Assembly: GCF_030272615.1 (NCBI RefSeq)
Contig: NC_081406.1
Coordinates: forward strand, 144,806,091-144,870,090
Length of the DNA stretch: 64,000 nucleotides
DNA from: Cryptomeria japonica
Lineage: Eukaryota; Streptophyta; Pinopsida; Cupressales; Cupressaceae
Reading direction: 5' to 3'
Shown here piece by piece: positions 24,263 to 36,860 of the stretch. The notes below the pieces were generated by a model. That model was not told the DNA's origin. It ran no database searches and saw only the letters and a list, made by a program, of their open reading frames with translations. A program made the translations under genes and the position numbers. Within the stretch, counting starts at the first letter, position 1. The number at the start of each line of letters is the position of its first letter.

Positions 24263-25191
24263 ATGGCTTCCTCCTCTGCTCTTGAATTCATTGCAAACCC
24301 TACTGTTATTGAAGTTGTTAAATGCCCTAGGCCCATATTCAAGATCAATACCCAAATTAGCAAAGCAAGATGATATCCTAGGTGCATTCTCTAAAATCCC
24401 TAAAGGAGTTTCATATGCAAAAGATCCTAGGATATACATACATTGTCATATTGAGGAACTAGGTGCTGATGAAATCATGAATATGTATAAGACTATCATT
24501 TGTGATGAGAATGGTGTTGTGAAACTAGAACATAAGATCATAGAAACCCTAGGTTTTGTGGAAATACTTGATATTCTGGATTTCCCTAAGGAAGTTGTGA
24601 GGATTGTACTCAACAGAGTTCATGGAGAATTCTTTTGGCTTGATTCTATCCATAAGATCACTAGAGAAGCAGTAAAGGCAGTGACTAGCTTACCTTCCAT
24701 TGGTAGCAGGCCTGACAAAACTAAGAAAGTTTCAAATAACATTGTGATGGCATTAACTGGTGCAACCCATGACAACAAATCCTTGAGAGTCAATGATGTG
24801 AAAGACATAAATGTCAAATTCATTAGCATGATACTACGATATAAAACTACATATGCTAACAGATTGAAATCTGTTTCTAGTCTATGTATTAAGAGTGCTT
24901 ATGATATGGTGAACATTAATGATAAGATAGATATATGTGAATGGTTGAAGGATGAATTGATTGACAACTTGAAGAAAATTAAAGGTGATAAGAAAGGTAC
25001 TTTCAAAAAGAGAAGTAAGAAGAACTCAATAGACCCAAAACTTTCAAGGTCTATCAAAAGGATAAGGACAAAGGTAAAGGAAAGGTAGGTGGACTACCCA
25101 ACATTAAAGTAATAAACAATTTGCCACCACCTCCTTATATTACTTCATCGGTTGAAACTATTGACACACCAGCAACTGAGGATATGGAGAC
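24263..25191 (+). pseudogene. C1 ORF2, N-terminal part
   Basis: Likely start MASSSALEFIANPT at 24263, then a frameshift before 24370; open again to 25088, with another shift after. Conserved with G ORF2: ILGAFSKIPKGV, VVRIVLNRVHGEFFWLDSI, ITREAVKAVT, ALTGATHDNKSLRVND, VKDINVKFISMILRYKTTYA, and a basic end (KGDKKGTFKKRSKKN). No catalytic triad or known domain recognised; about 280 residues of globular-looking, mixed alpha sequence. The reading continues across the element B insertion at 25191/31853. Unknown function. Confidence 0.7.
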
Positions 25192-26222
25192 CGTTAGGTC
25201 CTGGAGACAACTGAGAGGGGGGGGGGAGGTGAATCAGTTGTCTAATAAATTCAAACCAAAACCAATTAAGTATGCCGGTAGATAGTGTTAATAGTAAATT
25301 GCTATACCGGTAAAGATTAATGCATGAAACATAAATACAAAGTCATCCACAACACATAACACCAATATTTGTACGTGGAAACCCTGTAAGGGGAAAAACC
25401 ATAGTGGCAAACCTTACCCACAATCAGATGATACTACTGCAAATAGTAAGTGTACATAAATGGGGTTTGCACATGCAGAAAGGCCAATAGCCTAGAGCTC
25501 ACTGCTCAATCACAAAATGGGAGTCACACTGACTACAATTGGATGGTTAAATCCAATAAGAATGTACTGCACAAAATAGCATCTTCATATGCTGGATTCA
25601 GTACCGGTGTAATGCTAATATGCTTTCACAAAAACCTAGCTTCACCTTCAAATGATGTCTTCATGTATACCTCTACTTAATCTCTCATATACCTTCACAC
25701 AATTCTTTTTTGCATTCCACATTTGATCTTACAAATAAGATCTTACATTTATACCATAACCTAGGACCAATTTTAGCAGGTCGGCTCTACAAGATATTAC
25801 AATAAAAACATTTTACAATTAATATAATATCCGATGTAATAACTGATTAAACATGTCAGCTTAATGCATTTACAACAATAATAAATCATCTTCATAGTGT
25901 GCCATGCTGATCTGGAAAAGATAAACCTGCCGGTGAAACCCTAGATAACCTTGGACCTATTTGCTGGTAAAAGCAAATATGCAAGTATGAATATACCAAT
26001 GATTAGTTCTTCAAAACAAAGTGTCCACATGATGTATTCAACATTACCAGGTGTCTTCCATATCATTCCAAGTGCTGGTGATCATTATATCCTACCGGTG
26101 AACCATATACCAGTAACTGTGCAATAGTTACTTGCTTGCCGGTGAATGTTGCTGGATCTCCAGAGTACTAGTGTTTTAGTAGGTGTTGACATCAATGAAA
26201 AAGCCATACCAAAATACCAACA
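25192..26222 (-). repeat. B 3' LTR
   Basis: On the minus strand begins TGTTGGTATTTTGG at 26222 and ends GGACCTAACG (terminal CA mutated). G-run (C-tract on minus) at 25217-25229, hairpin region 25365-25425, and the class-I segment AGAGCTCACTGC near 25495. An antisense 76-codon ORF is open here (see findings). Confidence 0.93.
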
Positions 26223-26599
26223 ATCTCCCCCTTTGGCATTGATGGCAACACAAGATGGAAAAACCATCAAAGTGCCAAAACAGAAATGCCAAAAACCAAA
26301 AACCAACAATCTCCTTTAAACAACAATCTCTCCCCTTGGGAACAACATGTGTTTATCTAAAGATTTTCATACCAATTTCTCCAAAAGATAATGTGTTTTT
26401 CCATAGATATCTCTCCCCCTTTGACATCAAATGCCAAAGTTATAATAAGACCAAGTTCATATACAAAATACCAATCAATTCAATATACCAACTACCCCCC
26501 CTGAGAAGTAGCTTCCTCATCAAAGACCAGAGTAAAAGATTTGTCTTTCAATTCTGTCGGTTGATGACAATCATCAACTGTCTAAGTTTCTACCAGTGA
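26223..26599 (-). other. B 3' untranslated region with four polypurine tracts
   Basis: On the + strand CTCCCCCTTTGGC (26225, adjoining the LTR), CTCTCCCCTTGGG (26329), CTCTCCCCCTTTG (26411) and CCCCCCCTGAG (26493). Multiple tracts are a Sirevirus hallmark; the first is the functional position. Confidence 0.8.
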
Positions 26600-28216
26600 T
26601 CATATTACTCCAAGCTGATCTCTGAGATATTCAAAAGTCTCCTTAGGAAAAGGTTTTGTGAAAATATCTGCAAGCTGTTCTTTAGTATTCACATAAACCA
26701 GTTTTATCTCCTTTTCTTCAACTTTTTCCCTTAGAAAATTCGGTTTGATAGAAACATGTTTTGTTTTAGAATGTAATACCGGATTCTTAGATATATCAAT
26801 TATTGCAGTGTTATCACAATATATAGTGATAGGTTCCTTGCATTTTACCTTTATGTCTTTCAACATTTGTTTAAGCCATAGTACTTGTGTAGAGTTAGTT
26901 GCTGCTGCAACATATTCTGATTCGGCTGTTGATAAAGATGTACAACTTTGTTTCTTACTCAACCAAGAAACTAATCTCTTTCTAAGAAAGAATGCTCCGC
27001 CTGTGGTACTTTTTCTATCATCCACATCTCCTGCCTAATTTGCATCTATGTATGCATATAGATCAAAATTTTCATCTCTAGGATACCATAATCCAAGATT
27101 TGCAGTGCCTTGTAAGTACCAAAAAATCCTTTTTACTACTGATTCATGATTTTCCCTAGGATTACTTTGAAATCTATAAACAATACATACTGCATTCATA
27201 ATATCAGGTCTGGTTTGTGTCAAATACAGTAAACCTCCTATCATAGATTTGTATCTTGTTGGATTAACAGGTGCAGATTCATCCTTTTGAGATAATTTGT
27301 CATTTGTAGTCATAGGTGTGCTTACCAGTTTAGAGTTATCCATTCCAAATTTCTTTAGTAACTCTTTCAGGTACTTGGATTGACTAAAAAATATACCTTT
27401 ATCAGTCTGTGAAATCTGCAATCCTAAAAAGAATTTTATTTCTCTAATCATAGACATTTCAAATTCTTGCTACATTTTAATAGAAAATTCCTTACATAAT
27501 CCATCTTCTCCTCCAAAAATTATATCATCAACAAATACTTCTATAATCAAGATGTCATCATTAGTTATCTTGTAATATAAATTGTTGTCTGCATTTCCTT
27601 TAGTAAAACCAATATTTAAAAGATACTAATCCAACCTTGCATACCAAGCTCTTGGGGCTTGTTTCAAACCATATAGAGCTTTTCTTAACCTGCAAACCAT
27701 ATCATTGTCATCTGTCAAAGAAAATCCATTAGGTTGTTCAATATAGACTTCCTCTTCAAGATCTCCATTCAAGAATGCATATTTAATATCCATTTGATAA
27801 ACTTTGTAGTTCTTGTGAGCTGCAAAAGCCAAGAATAATATGACTGCCTCAATTCTAGCTACCGGTGCAAAGGTTTCATTGTAATCAACTCCTTCTTTCT
27901 AAGAATATCCCTTACACACTAGTCTTGCTTTATTTCTGACAACCTTACCATCTTCATTAAGTTTTTTTCTAAATACCCATTTAGTTCCAATTACATTTTT
28001 ATCTTTAGGCCGAGGAACTAATGTCCAAGTATTATTTTTCTCAATTTGTCCTAATTCTTCTTCCATAGCTTTAATCCAAAATTTATCTTCACATGCCTCA
28101 TTAACAGATGATGGTTCAATTTGAGAAATAAGACATACCTCTTCATTTGTTAATCTTCCTCTTCTCATAACTCCTTTAAATTTGTTTCCAATTATTCGAT
28201 CTTTAGAATGATTCAA
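26600..28216 (-). pseudogene. B reverse transcriptase and RNase H
   Basis: Minus strand order: ATKWVF-type start (VIGTKWVFRKKLNEDGK), [31 protein letters not shown], catalytic box FVDDIIFGG (about 27540-27508), FLGLQISQ, YLTQTRPDIM, then RNase H with SWLSKKQSCTSLSTAESEYV, YCDNTAII and ADIFTKPFPKETFEYLRDQLG. Stops or shifts near 27900, 27625, 27470 and 27035. The YVDD box is FVDD here, still with both Asp. These enzymes make and process cDNA and could in principle have acted on related pol-less elements. Confidence 0.9.
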
Positions 28217-29394
28217 TTTACATACCGGGGTGTCTTAGTTTGCTGTTGTTCTTCAATTACTGTGGAATCCTCTGATGGTACTGGGGTAACTGGATCTTCA
28301 TTCTGTATCAGTGGATTTAGTGTAGGTTCATTTGTCACAATTTTGGTTGCCGGTTCAAAGTCTATATACCTTGAAGTTCCTTTGAATTGTTCATCAATCT
28401 TTACATTTGTAGTCTCAACAATTTTCTGCAATCTCTTGTTAAAACATCTATATGCCTTTCTCTTAGATGAATAATCAAGAAATATTCCTTCATCACTTCT
28501 AGGATCAAATTTGCCAATATACTCATCTCTTCTAATATACCATTTACTTCCAAATTTTTTGAAATACTTAAGAGTAGGAGTATTACCAAACCATAGTTCA
28601 TGAGGGGTCTTACTGGTTTCACCTTTGATGTGAACTTTGTTGAATGTATAGATGGCTGTGTTGACTGCTTCTCTCTAATACACATGTGGTAGATTTGCTT
28701 TTGATAACATGCTTCTTGCTGCATCCAAGATAGTTCTGTTTTTCCTTTCAACAACTCCATTCTGTTGTGGTGTCCGAGGTGCTGATAACTGTCTTTTGAT
28801 TCCATTCACTTCACAGAATGTATTAAAGTCCTTAGATGTGAATTCTCCTCCTTGATCTGATCTTAAACATTTGATTTTCTTACCGGTTTCATTTTCAACC
28901 ATTGCTCTGAATAGTTTAAACTTTCCAAGTGCTTCTGATTTTTCTCTAAGAAAAGTAGCCCAACACATTCTAGAATAATCATCAATAATTAGCATGAAAT
29001 ATCTATCACCTTGTAAGCTTTTAGTTCTAGCTGGACCACATAAATCAATGTGAATCAAATCAAGAGCATTATTGGATTTTTCTGGAATACTTTTGAAACT
29101 AGCTCTAACTTGTTTTCCAAATTAAAATTCCTTACAAATTGTATTCTGAGGTTTCACAATTTTAGGTAGATCTCTAACTGCCTTAGAAGTACTAATCTTC
29201 ACAATGCAATCAAAGTTTACATGACAAAGTCTCTTATGCCATAACCAACTTTCATCTATATGTGCAATCAAGCATGCCTTTTCACTGTTATTCAAATGAA
29301 AGAGATTACCTCTAGCCTGATTACTGGTTGCAATTTCCAAACCAGTTCTATTCATGATTTTGTATTTTCCATTCTTAAATTGTAACTAAAATCC
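28217..29394 (-). pseudogene. B integrase
   Basis: GAG-pre-integrase zinc region (LWHKRLCHVNFDCI; the CxxC pair is damaged, CKEF then stop at 29122), core D in IHIDLCGPARTKS, D in CLRSDQGGEFTS, E in QQNGVVERKNRTI, then a stop near 28678, the GKFDPRSDEGIFLDYS tail and a disordered linker with NPLIQNEDPVTP. D,D,E set complete. Followed by RT in the same polyprotein order. Confidence 0.88.
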
Positions 29395-29790
29395 TTTCTC
29401 AACCAATTGACCAACACTTAAAAGATTATGTTTTAATCCTTCAACATAGTAGACATTGTCAGTGTTATGCTTACCATCAAGAGATATTGTACCCTTACCT
29501 TTGATTCAATAGGCTTTGTCATCTCCAAATCTTACTAAACCTCCATTGTATTCTTGAAAGTTCAAGAATTTACCTTTGTCTCCTATCATATGATGTGAGC
29601 ATCCTGAGTCAATGATCCATTCATCCTTTACTTCAACTTTAGCTGCTAGGGCTTGTTCTACCAGTTGAGTAGTAGGTGCCGGTTGATCTTCTGTTATAGC
29701 AACAAAAACCCATCCATTGTCTGCTGGATCCTCATCTGAATCATTAGTCACACCTTCATCAGCAATGTAACAAGATTTGTCTTTGTTCTC
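29395..29790 (-). pseudogene. B protease
   Basis: WIIDSGCSHHMIGDKGKF is the copia aspartic protease motif (D-S-G-x-S/T-H-H-M). Continues GGLVRFGDDKAY to a stop at 29506-29508, then DNVYYVEGLKHNLLSVGQL before a second stop near 29386. The upstream linker has NDSDEDPADNGW. One frameshift near 29790 separates it from gag. It would have cleaved the Gag-Pol precursor. Confidence 0.88.
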
Positions 29791-30734
29791 TTAAATCCAT
29801 ATCTCTGATATTCGGGATTAGGCTTGTATGTTCTTCTAGCTTCTTCTCTTAGTCTAGCATGTCTATCAGGGCATCTTGAAGCCATATGACCAATCTTATT
29901 GCAGTTAAAACATTTAAAGGGTGCTTTACCTTCATACTTACTTCCAACTAGACCTTTTGGAATTTTCCTTGCAAATAGTGCTTCAAGTTCTTCAAGCTCT
30001 TCATTCTCCTTCCTAGTTTCTTCAAGTTCTCTTGCATAAAAGGATTTCCAATCTAATTTGTCAAATGATGGAGCAGATGCTGTTGATGCTTTGAAGGCCA
30101 AATCTATCTTTATAGTAGCAACAGGGCCAAATTCCTCAATTTCAAAAGCTGAAAGTTTTCCAATCAATGTATCCCTAGTTACTGATGTATTCGGCGTTGT
30201 TCTCAAGTCATTTATAGCAGTAACCTTCATTTTATATGCCGGTGGCAATCCTGTTAAGATTTTTGAAATAATATCATCCTCACTCAAGGTTCCTCCACAA
30301 CATTCAATACCCAAAACAATTTTATTTACTCTTTCCATAAAGGTAGAAATCCTTTCATCTTCTTCCATTTTCAGATATTCATACCCGACTCGGAAGCTTT
30401 CAAGTTTTGCAATCTTGACTATAGAATCTCCTCCATTCAATGTTTCCAAATGATCACAAATAGCTTTAGCAGTAGACCTATCTGATAATCCGATGATTTG
30501 TTGATCTGATAATGTGCTTAAAAGTGCTTCTCTTGCTTTGCAATCATTCTCCTCATCTTTAGCTAAGGTAGTTGGAGCAGTCGGACTAGCTACAACAGCA
30601 GTATAACCATTCTTTGTAACTTCCCAGATGTCTTTACCAATGCAATTCAGATGTGTCTCCATTCTGATCTTCCATATTCCATAGTTGGTTCCATCAAGTT
30701 TAGGACCGTCCTTCCTAAAATAATTAGTAGACAT
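29748..30734 (-). CDS. B Gag (copia UBN2-type, CCHC)
   Basis: 328 codons open. Starts MSTNYFRKDGPKLDGTNYGI, just after the primer site, with WKIRMETHL, the N-terminal signature of copia Gag (DUF4219/UBN2 type). ERISTFMERVNKIVLG, ILTGLPPAYK and a C-terminal knuckle CFNCNKIGHMASRC are present. The last residues are out of the ancestral frame because of a shift near 29790 (natural continuation is toward CYIADEGV-like and NDSDED). The nucleocapsid would bind and package element RNA. This is the only major ORF in the window without an internal stop. Confidence 0.9.
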   Translation of the reverse strand: MSTNYFRKDGPKLDGTNYGIWKIRMETHLNCIGKDIWEVTKNGYTAVVASPTAPTTLAKDEENDCKAREALLSTLSDQQIIGLSDRSTAKAICDHLETLNGGDSIVKIAKLESFRVGYEYLKMEEDERISTFMERVNKIVLGIECCGGTLSEDDIISKILTGLPPAYKMKVTAINDLRTTPNTSVTRDTLIGKLSAFEIEEFGPVATIKIDLAFKASTASAPSFDKLDWKSFYARELEETRKENEELEELEALFARKIPKGLVGSKYEGKAPFKCFNCNKIGHMASRCPDRHARLREEARRTYKPNPEYQRYGFKRTKTNLVTLLMKV

Positions 30735-30775
30735 TGGATCTCCTCAAGTTGTTAAACTTTTGCAAAAAGAGGACT

Positions 30776-30789
30776 AAGCTCTAATACCA
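30776..30789 (-). other. B primer binding site
   Basis: Minus strand TTGGTATTAGAGC, one change from the tRNA-iMet site TTGGTATCAGAGC. Adjoins the 5' LTR end at 30792. Confidence 0.9.
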
Positions 30790-30791
30790 AT

Positions 30792-31852
30792 TGTTAGGTC
30801 CCGGAGACAATTGAGAGGGGGGGGTGAATCAGTTGTATAATAAATTCAAACTAACAACCATTTAACCAACTTAATGCTTAATACCAGTAAACCAGTTAAG
30901 TATGTCGATAGACAGTGTTAACAATAAATTGCTATACCAGTAAAGATTAATGCATGGAACATAAATACAAAGTCATCCACAACACATAACACCAGTATTT
31001 GTACGTGGAAACCCTGTAAGGGGAAAAACCATGATGGGGAACCTTACCCACAATCAGATGATACTACTGCAGATAGTAAGTGTTCATAAATGGGGTTTGC
31101 ACATGCAGAAAGGCCAACAGCCTAGAGCTCACTGCTCAATCACAAAATGGGAGTCACACTAACTATAGTTGGATGGTTAAATCCAATAAGAATGTACTGC
31201 ACAAAATAGCATCTTCATATGCTGGATTCAGTACTGGTGTAATGCTTATATGCTTTCACAAAAACCTAGCTTCACCTTCAAATGATGTCTTCATGTATAC
31301 CTCTGCTTAATCTCGCATATACCTTCACACAATTCTTTTTCGCATTCCACATTTGATCTTACAAATAAGATCTTACATTTATACCATAACCTAGGACCAA
31401 TTTTAGTAGGTCGGCTCTACAAGATATTACAATAAAAACATTTTACAATCAATATAATATCCGATGCAATAACCAATTAAACATGTCGACTTAATGCATT
31501 TACAATAATAATAAATCATCTTCATAGCGTGCCATGCTGATTTGGAAAAGATAAACCTGCCAGTGAAACCCTAGATAACCCTGGACCTATTTGTCGGTAA
31601 AAGCAAATATGCAAGTATGAATATACCAATGATTAATTTTTCAAAACAAAGTGTCCACATGATGTCTTCAACATTACCAAGTGTCTTCCATATCATTCCA
31701 AGTGTCGGTGATCATTATATCCTGTCGGTGAACCATATACTAGTAACTGTGCAATAGTTACTTGCTTGTCGGTGAATGTTGCTGGATCTCCAGAGTACTA
31801 GTGTTTTAGTAGGTGTTGACATCAATGACAAAACCATACCAAAATAGCAACA
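30792..31852 (-). repeat. B 5' LTR
   Basis: On + reads TGTTAGGTCCCGG...ATAGCAACA. Near-identical by eye to 25192-26222, many differences being C/T or G/A within CCGGT words (CCGGTG against CTGGTG, TCGGTG or CCAGTG). Hairpin region 31000-31055. Confidence 0.93.
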
Positions 31853-33297
31853 AAGACTACACATGAGGATACAAATCCTGAATCAGAAATCCTTTATACA
31901 ATGAATATTGATACACAAGAGGTCAATATTGTGGTTGATAAGGAAATCACTGGTGAGAAGAAAGATGTCGCTACTAAGCCACCGATTGAAAATATTGGGG
32001 TAGACACATATGAAGAGCCATCAGTTGATAACATTGAGATTGGGGTTGAGACACAACTTGATCAAACTGAACAATCAGTTGATCCCCTGGTTACTGGAAT
32101 GGATACTGACAATACCATTAATACAAACATTGAAAAACCTACAGAGTTAGAGCAACTGGCTGATAACACAGATAAACCAGTTGAGATACCGGTAGTGGAC
32201 AATACAAAAGTGCATACTGAGAAACCGACAGTGAATACCACTGAGACATCATCAGAGAAACTGACAGTAGAGAGCATAGTGAAACCCACTGAGGTACAGG
32301 TTGAGAAACAAGGAGGGAAAAAGGTTGAGTCACAGGTTCATGTAGAGACAGTGCCATTGGCAATAGCTGAGAAGCCTAAGCCTTTGTTGATAGAAATGCA
32401 GACACAAACCGACCTACCAGAGGTCAATACAAGCAAAGAGGTTACTCACACCGAGGGAATGCGGATTGTTAAGGTAGTTGGACAATCATCTGGTTCTTCC
32501 ATGATAGAATTCAGACCAACTAATGTGACAGAGGTATTGTTGGATTCAATTAAGAAAATCATAGATTGTAATGCACTAGCATATAAAGCTATTGATGATA
32601 CCATTCCTATTCTAAAATTGATTGCACCTAAGAGCAATGTGGACAATAAAGATTCTTTAAGTCAATCAGACACATTGTCTAAGTTTATCATCAGTAACAT
32701 ATTGATAGTGGAACACATAAATGAGGAGACATTTAGAGAGAAAATGAATGAGGAAAAAGAGAAATTCTTTGATGAGACAATAAATAAGTGCATGGGACAC
32801 ATTGACACCCTCCTATCGGCACTAAGAAAAACAATAATGGAGTTTAAGGAGTTGTAAAGAGACACATGCAAGACTAATATTTTGACAGTGGATATAGACA
32901 AGAAGATTAGTAAAGTGTAGAAAGAAATAAATGATATAGTTGACAACATCATTGGTTCCTCCAAAACAATATCAGTTATAGAGAAGGAGATAGTGGGTTT
33001 TGAGGAGAAACTTGAAAAATTAGAGAAAGAAAAGGAAAGAATAAAATACAAGGCAAAATAACTTAAAAGCAGACTCGGTCCCAAATTGGATTACCTCATC
33101 TCTTTAAGGAAAGAGATATCATAGGCACTTGTTCAAGGACTAAAGACACCAGAAGAGAAAATGCATCACATCACCGGTACCATTCAAAGAACAAAGGCAA
33201 CATTGAAGGACAGTGACAGGTTCATTGAGAGCCTGAATATTGTATTAGCAGACCTTTTTCAGATTGTAACCAACCGGTTACAGGGTTCTAGCTGATA
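31853..33297 (+). pseudogene. C1 ORF2, C-terminal part
   Basis: After element B the frame resumes (NPESEILYTMNIDTQEVN). From 31901 a 318-codon open stretch is Thr/Glu/Val-rich and acidic, with repeated TEKPT/DNTEKP/KPTE words (32100-32330), then a helical part (LDSIKKIIDCNALAYKAIDD). After a stop at 32855-32857 a coiled coil follows (FEEKLEKLEKEKERIKYKAK) and a conserved tail, LADLFQIVTNRLQGSS, shared with C2. Stops near 32919, 33059 and 33121. Disordered linker plus coiled coil suggests a structural or adaptor protein (inference). Confidence 0.7.
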
Positions 33298-33495
33298 ACT
33301 AAACTTAATTGACATTTTGACAACCTTTGTCATTGATGTCAAAGTGGGAGTAGTAGAGAAGAGAAAAATCCAATGACTTAGAGATCATCTACTCAGGGGG
33401 AGCACACGGTTTTGGTAAGATTTTTGGACTTCAATTTTTGGATACAATTTTGAATTTTTCTCATGGGTGTTGCCATCAATGCCAAAGGGGGATAT
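33298..33495 (+). other. C1 3' untranslated region and polypurine tract
   Basis: Terminal tract CAAAGGGGGATAT before the LTR. Two further purine runs (GTGGGAG near 33345, CAGGGGGAGC near 33396) precede it, matching the repeated-tract pattern of neighbouring elements. Confidence 0.75.
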
Positions 33496-34260
33496 TGTTG
33501 GCATTTCACACTCCAATGAGAATTGTAGATGATTGAAGGTATTGTCATTTATGGCAACCTTGCAATCCTATGGCACCGGCATGCATCGGCACCGACAGAT
33601 AGTTCACCGGCAGCGACAAAGATGATTACCGACACCATGGCTGACATGATTTTGATTATTGTATATTGTATTTAATTATAATATCTTTTTGTAAGCTGAC
33701 ATGACATATTGTAATAAGACTCATATATAAGTATGAGATCTTGAAGATCATTTTGGATATACACATAGATGATAGGATTGATATGATGAATGAATATTAA
33801 GGCAGATTTTGGAGTAAGGTTTATGGTTGTTGTATGAGCTTAAACCAGTACCGAACCTGGCATAGCAGATGCTTTTTGTAGTAGTGCATCACACTGGATT
33901 TCCATAATCCATTTTGTAAGTCAGTGAGACTTATTTTTGCAATTGAGCAATGAGCTCTAGGCAGTTGGCCTTCCTACATGTGCATGCACCACTATTGTAA
34001 GTAATATCCATTCATTGGCCAGTGAGTGAATATTGTGGGTCACAAATCCCACCGAGGTTTTTCCCACACCGGGTTTCCTCGCCAAAAATCTTGTGTTATG
34101 GTGTGCTTTCTATGTTGTGTTTATTGCTCATATTTACTGCATTATATCTTGTTTACTGGTACACTGTTTTGGAATGCAATTTATTTAATAAGGTCAGAAA
34201 ATCTGTTAATCAGTTAGATACTGATTCACCCCCCTCTCAGTATCTCTGGGAATCCTAACA
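33496..34260 (+). repeat. C1 3' LTR
   Basis: TGTTGGCATT...GAATCCTAACA, near-identical by eye to the 5' copy. Differences are mostly C/T or G/A at CG and CNG sites, as expected from decay of methylated cytosines. Hairpin region at 34034-34100. Confidence 0.93.
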
Positions 34261-35758
34261 CTAATCTTAAATCCTGTTACTCAAACATAATATACAAAAA
34301 TATCTTTGAAACATCTTCACAAATAATATAACTTCTTTGTCAAAAAATGTTCTCAAATTCTTTTAATAAATAATAATAATAATCTTGGAATGCCAATAAA
34401 GAGTGTGAATGTAGTCCACTAAAATCCATACCCATACTAGGGTTAAGAAATGCTTGAAAAGGTAACACAATCATAGAAAATAATATAAGCAAAAATCCTT
34501 ATACTCGAGTTGACAACTCAACTCTAAAACCAAATCATACATGGGTAAGGAGGACAAGACCTCAACAAGAATAAAGTACCCAAACCAGTGTTAGGACTGA
34601 TATGATGCTACATATAATGTATGATATGAGATATGAAATAAATACATACAAAACTATTAACTTCACAAGTGAAGCTCGTATGAGGATTTATATAAACCAT
34701 TTTCCACAAACTCAATAAAAAGTTGAAACCCCTTTCTTCATAACCATTACAACCGAATATACAAAATCAAAAGGGATTAGGATACTCAACCAAGGATTAT
34801 AGACTTGTTAAAGAAGAAATATAATTACAAACATAGCCCTACTAAAACATCAAAAAACCCTATCTTTTCTTTTCAAAATAAAGCGGGTTTTAAGGTAATG
34901 AAAACAATTGTTTACCAAATCCAGACTAAAGAACAAAACATATCACAACCACTTGATTTCTTGCCCAATCAAATAGAAAACCACCATTAGATTCTCCTTC
35001 ACGGCTAAAAGATGCATGAAACCCTAACTGTTCCATGTGCCCTAGCTTGAGGGCTCTTTCAAAAATGAAACTTACAAAATGAATAATGATATGGGTCTTT
35101 TGTTTTATCTTTTTATGTATGCCTTTCAAAAACATGTTCCCGTGATAGGATTTGTTTCCCTCTTTTATTATTATGCCTTAGCAAATGATAAGGTTCAATC
35201 CCCATGACAATTCCTTTTCCTTTTATGATATTGTCATTAAAATCTTCCCTTTTAATGTCTTGTGCTGATTGAAAATAGATTAATATGGGACAATTTAACC
35301 TTTTGTCTTAAAACCAAACTTTTACTTATTTTTATATCCCAAGATAAATGACCAAATGCATATTGATGAATTATTTGACCTTGGATACTCAATATTTTTT
35401 TGTTCTCATCTAAGTCTTGTGCACCTTTGGACCATTAACAACTTTATCACAATTGTAACAAATAGGTACTTAATGACTTTTAATAGTGTTAACAAGTCAT
35501 TAAGCCCTCATTTAAAAACAATAATGAATAAAGTATTAATCATCACAAGGATCACAAAAAAATAAGTAATGAAAATAAATAACCATCAAATAATATCACC
35601 TCTCTGCCTTTGTATTCATCAATGTATCAAAGCCCATGCCAAGGTAACTTGAAAAGATGTGCCATAATGATAGATATATATCATACAAGATCAACCAAAG
35701 TGTCAAGAATCTGAAGATGAGAAAATTAGCACAATGTGAAGATAATCAAGCAACCATA

Positions 35759-36860
35759 TGATGGACTTGAAAAGCATTGAGAGGGGGGGGGTTGAATCAG
35801 TGACACCAAAAATAAAACTACTTTAAACACTAACCAGTAGATGAACTTAACAAAACTTTTAAACACAATGCATGCAATCCAAAATGATATAACAACATCC
35901 ACAATAAGTAAAACATCCACCATAACACAAATATTTATACGTGGAAAACTCAAATAGGTAAAAACCACGGCGAGATGGAACTCACACGTTAACTATTTGC
36001 AGTAATAGATAACTGACCGGTTAGGGTCTACAAAGTGCTCTGCTAGGAGCGAATCTTGTTAGAGATCTCAAAGCTTGATTAGAAGCTTATACCATGTGAA
36101 AGGTAGTACCCTGTTAGGAGTAACCTCGGTGGAGGATTTATGAATCCTAACTAATGGATCACCCTGTTAGAGGATTTGAACATTGAAGCTTGTTAGAGCT
36201 TACCCGATTAGGGGATTTGAATTCTTCTGTGATTGTTAGAAAACAACAGGATTGGTTTGATCTGTCTGAGTAGCACAAAAATTTGCTTGATCAGATCCTT
36301 CTAAACATATTCAACACTGCTCTTCTGCATACTCTACAACTTAACTCTTTTTACTTTCACACACAACATATCACTTTCACTCATACAAAATAATTCATTG
36401 TGATGTCAATATATAGACATTAAGATTTCATGTCAACCCAAATAAATCATAACACAATTTCTTAGGTGTAGTGTATCTAGTCAAGTGATCATAGCTCATC
36501 ACAAAAATACTGCCAAAAATTTGGGATAACTCATCACACAATCAATGAATACCGGTTGGAACAATCAATACCAGTTGGAGTTACGTATAAGAACCATTAT
36601 CCTTGAATCTCTTGATATAATCTCTGCTTGATCTTTATGTTGATGTCGTTTAATGTGTATCCACTGGTTGTCTTCTATGCATATACTCGTTATCACAAAG
36701 TACCGGTTAGAGATAAACCTCTTAGTATAACCTCTAGCATACTGGTTGTAGTATAAACAACTTGAAGTTATACCGGCAAACAATATAAACATATGTGTGT
36801 GTATGTGTTTCATCAATGACAATATATGATGAATTCATTACAACCATCATCAAGCCAACA
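35759..36860 (-). repeat. G 3' LTR
   Basis: On + starts TGATGGACTTG and ends CAAGCCAACA. Holds the array of GTTAGAGGATTT-type repeats (about 36041-36240) nearly identical in layout to element F's LTR, hairpin region 35935-35990, and G-run near 35781. Confidence 0.92.

Larger units (their letters stand above)
25192..31852 (-). mobile_element. B: full-length Sirevirus-like Ty1/copia element, minus strand, inside C1 ORF2
   Basis: 6661 bp with LTRs at both ends, primer site, gag, protease, integrase, RT, RNase H and polypurine tract in copia order. Flanks GAGAC (25187-25191) and AAGAC (31853-31857) form a 5-bp duplication with one transition. The C1 reading frame joins across it. Broken by a handful of stops and one gag-pro frameshift, otherwise the best preserved element here. 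Confidence 0.93.
22020..34260 (+). mobile_element. C1: pol-less LTR element (Gag + ORF2) inserted in D
   Basis: LTRs of 767 and 765 bp, perfect target duplication CTAAT (22015-22019 and 34261-34265), primer site, Gag, ORF2, polypurine tract. Without nested element B it is about 5.57 kb. It has no protease, integrase or RT. Both ORFs are broken. Confidence 0.9.

Noticed and set aside
32062-33084. Minus-strand hydrophobic ORFs opposite C1 ORF2, resembling membrane proteins
   Set aside because: Antisense of a Thr/Glu/Lys-rich frame; composition artefact.
34266-35758. Independent gene content in 34.3-35.7 kb
   Set aside because: The stretch repeats at 53226-54740 as part of the two D LTRs; its ORFs (34805, 34926, 35356) have no motif and are only partly kept in the second copy.
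36041-36240. CRISPR or satellite array from the GTTAG repeats
   Set aside because: Spacing is irregular and the block occurs in the same place within several LTRs, so it is part of the LTR.
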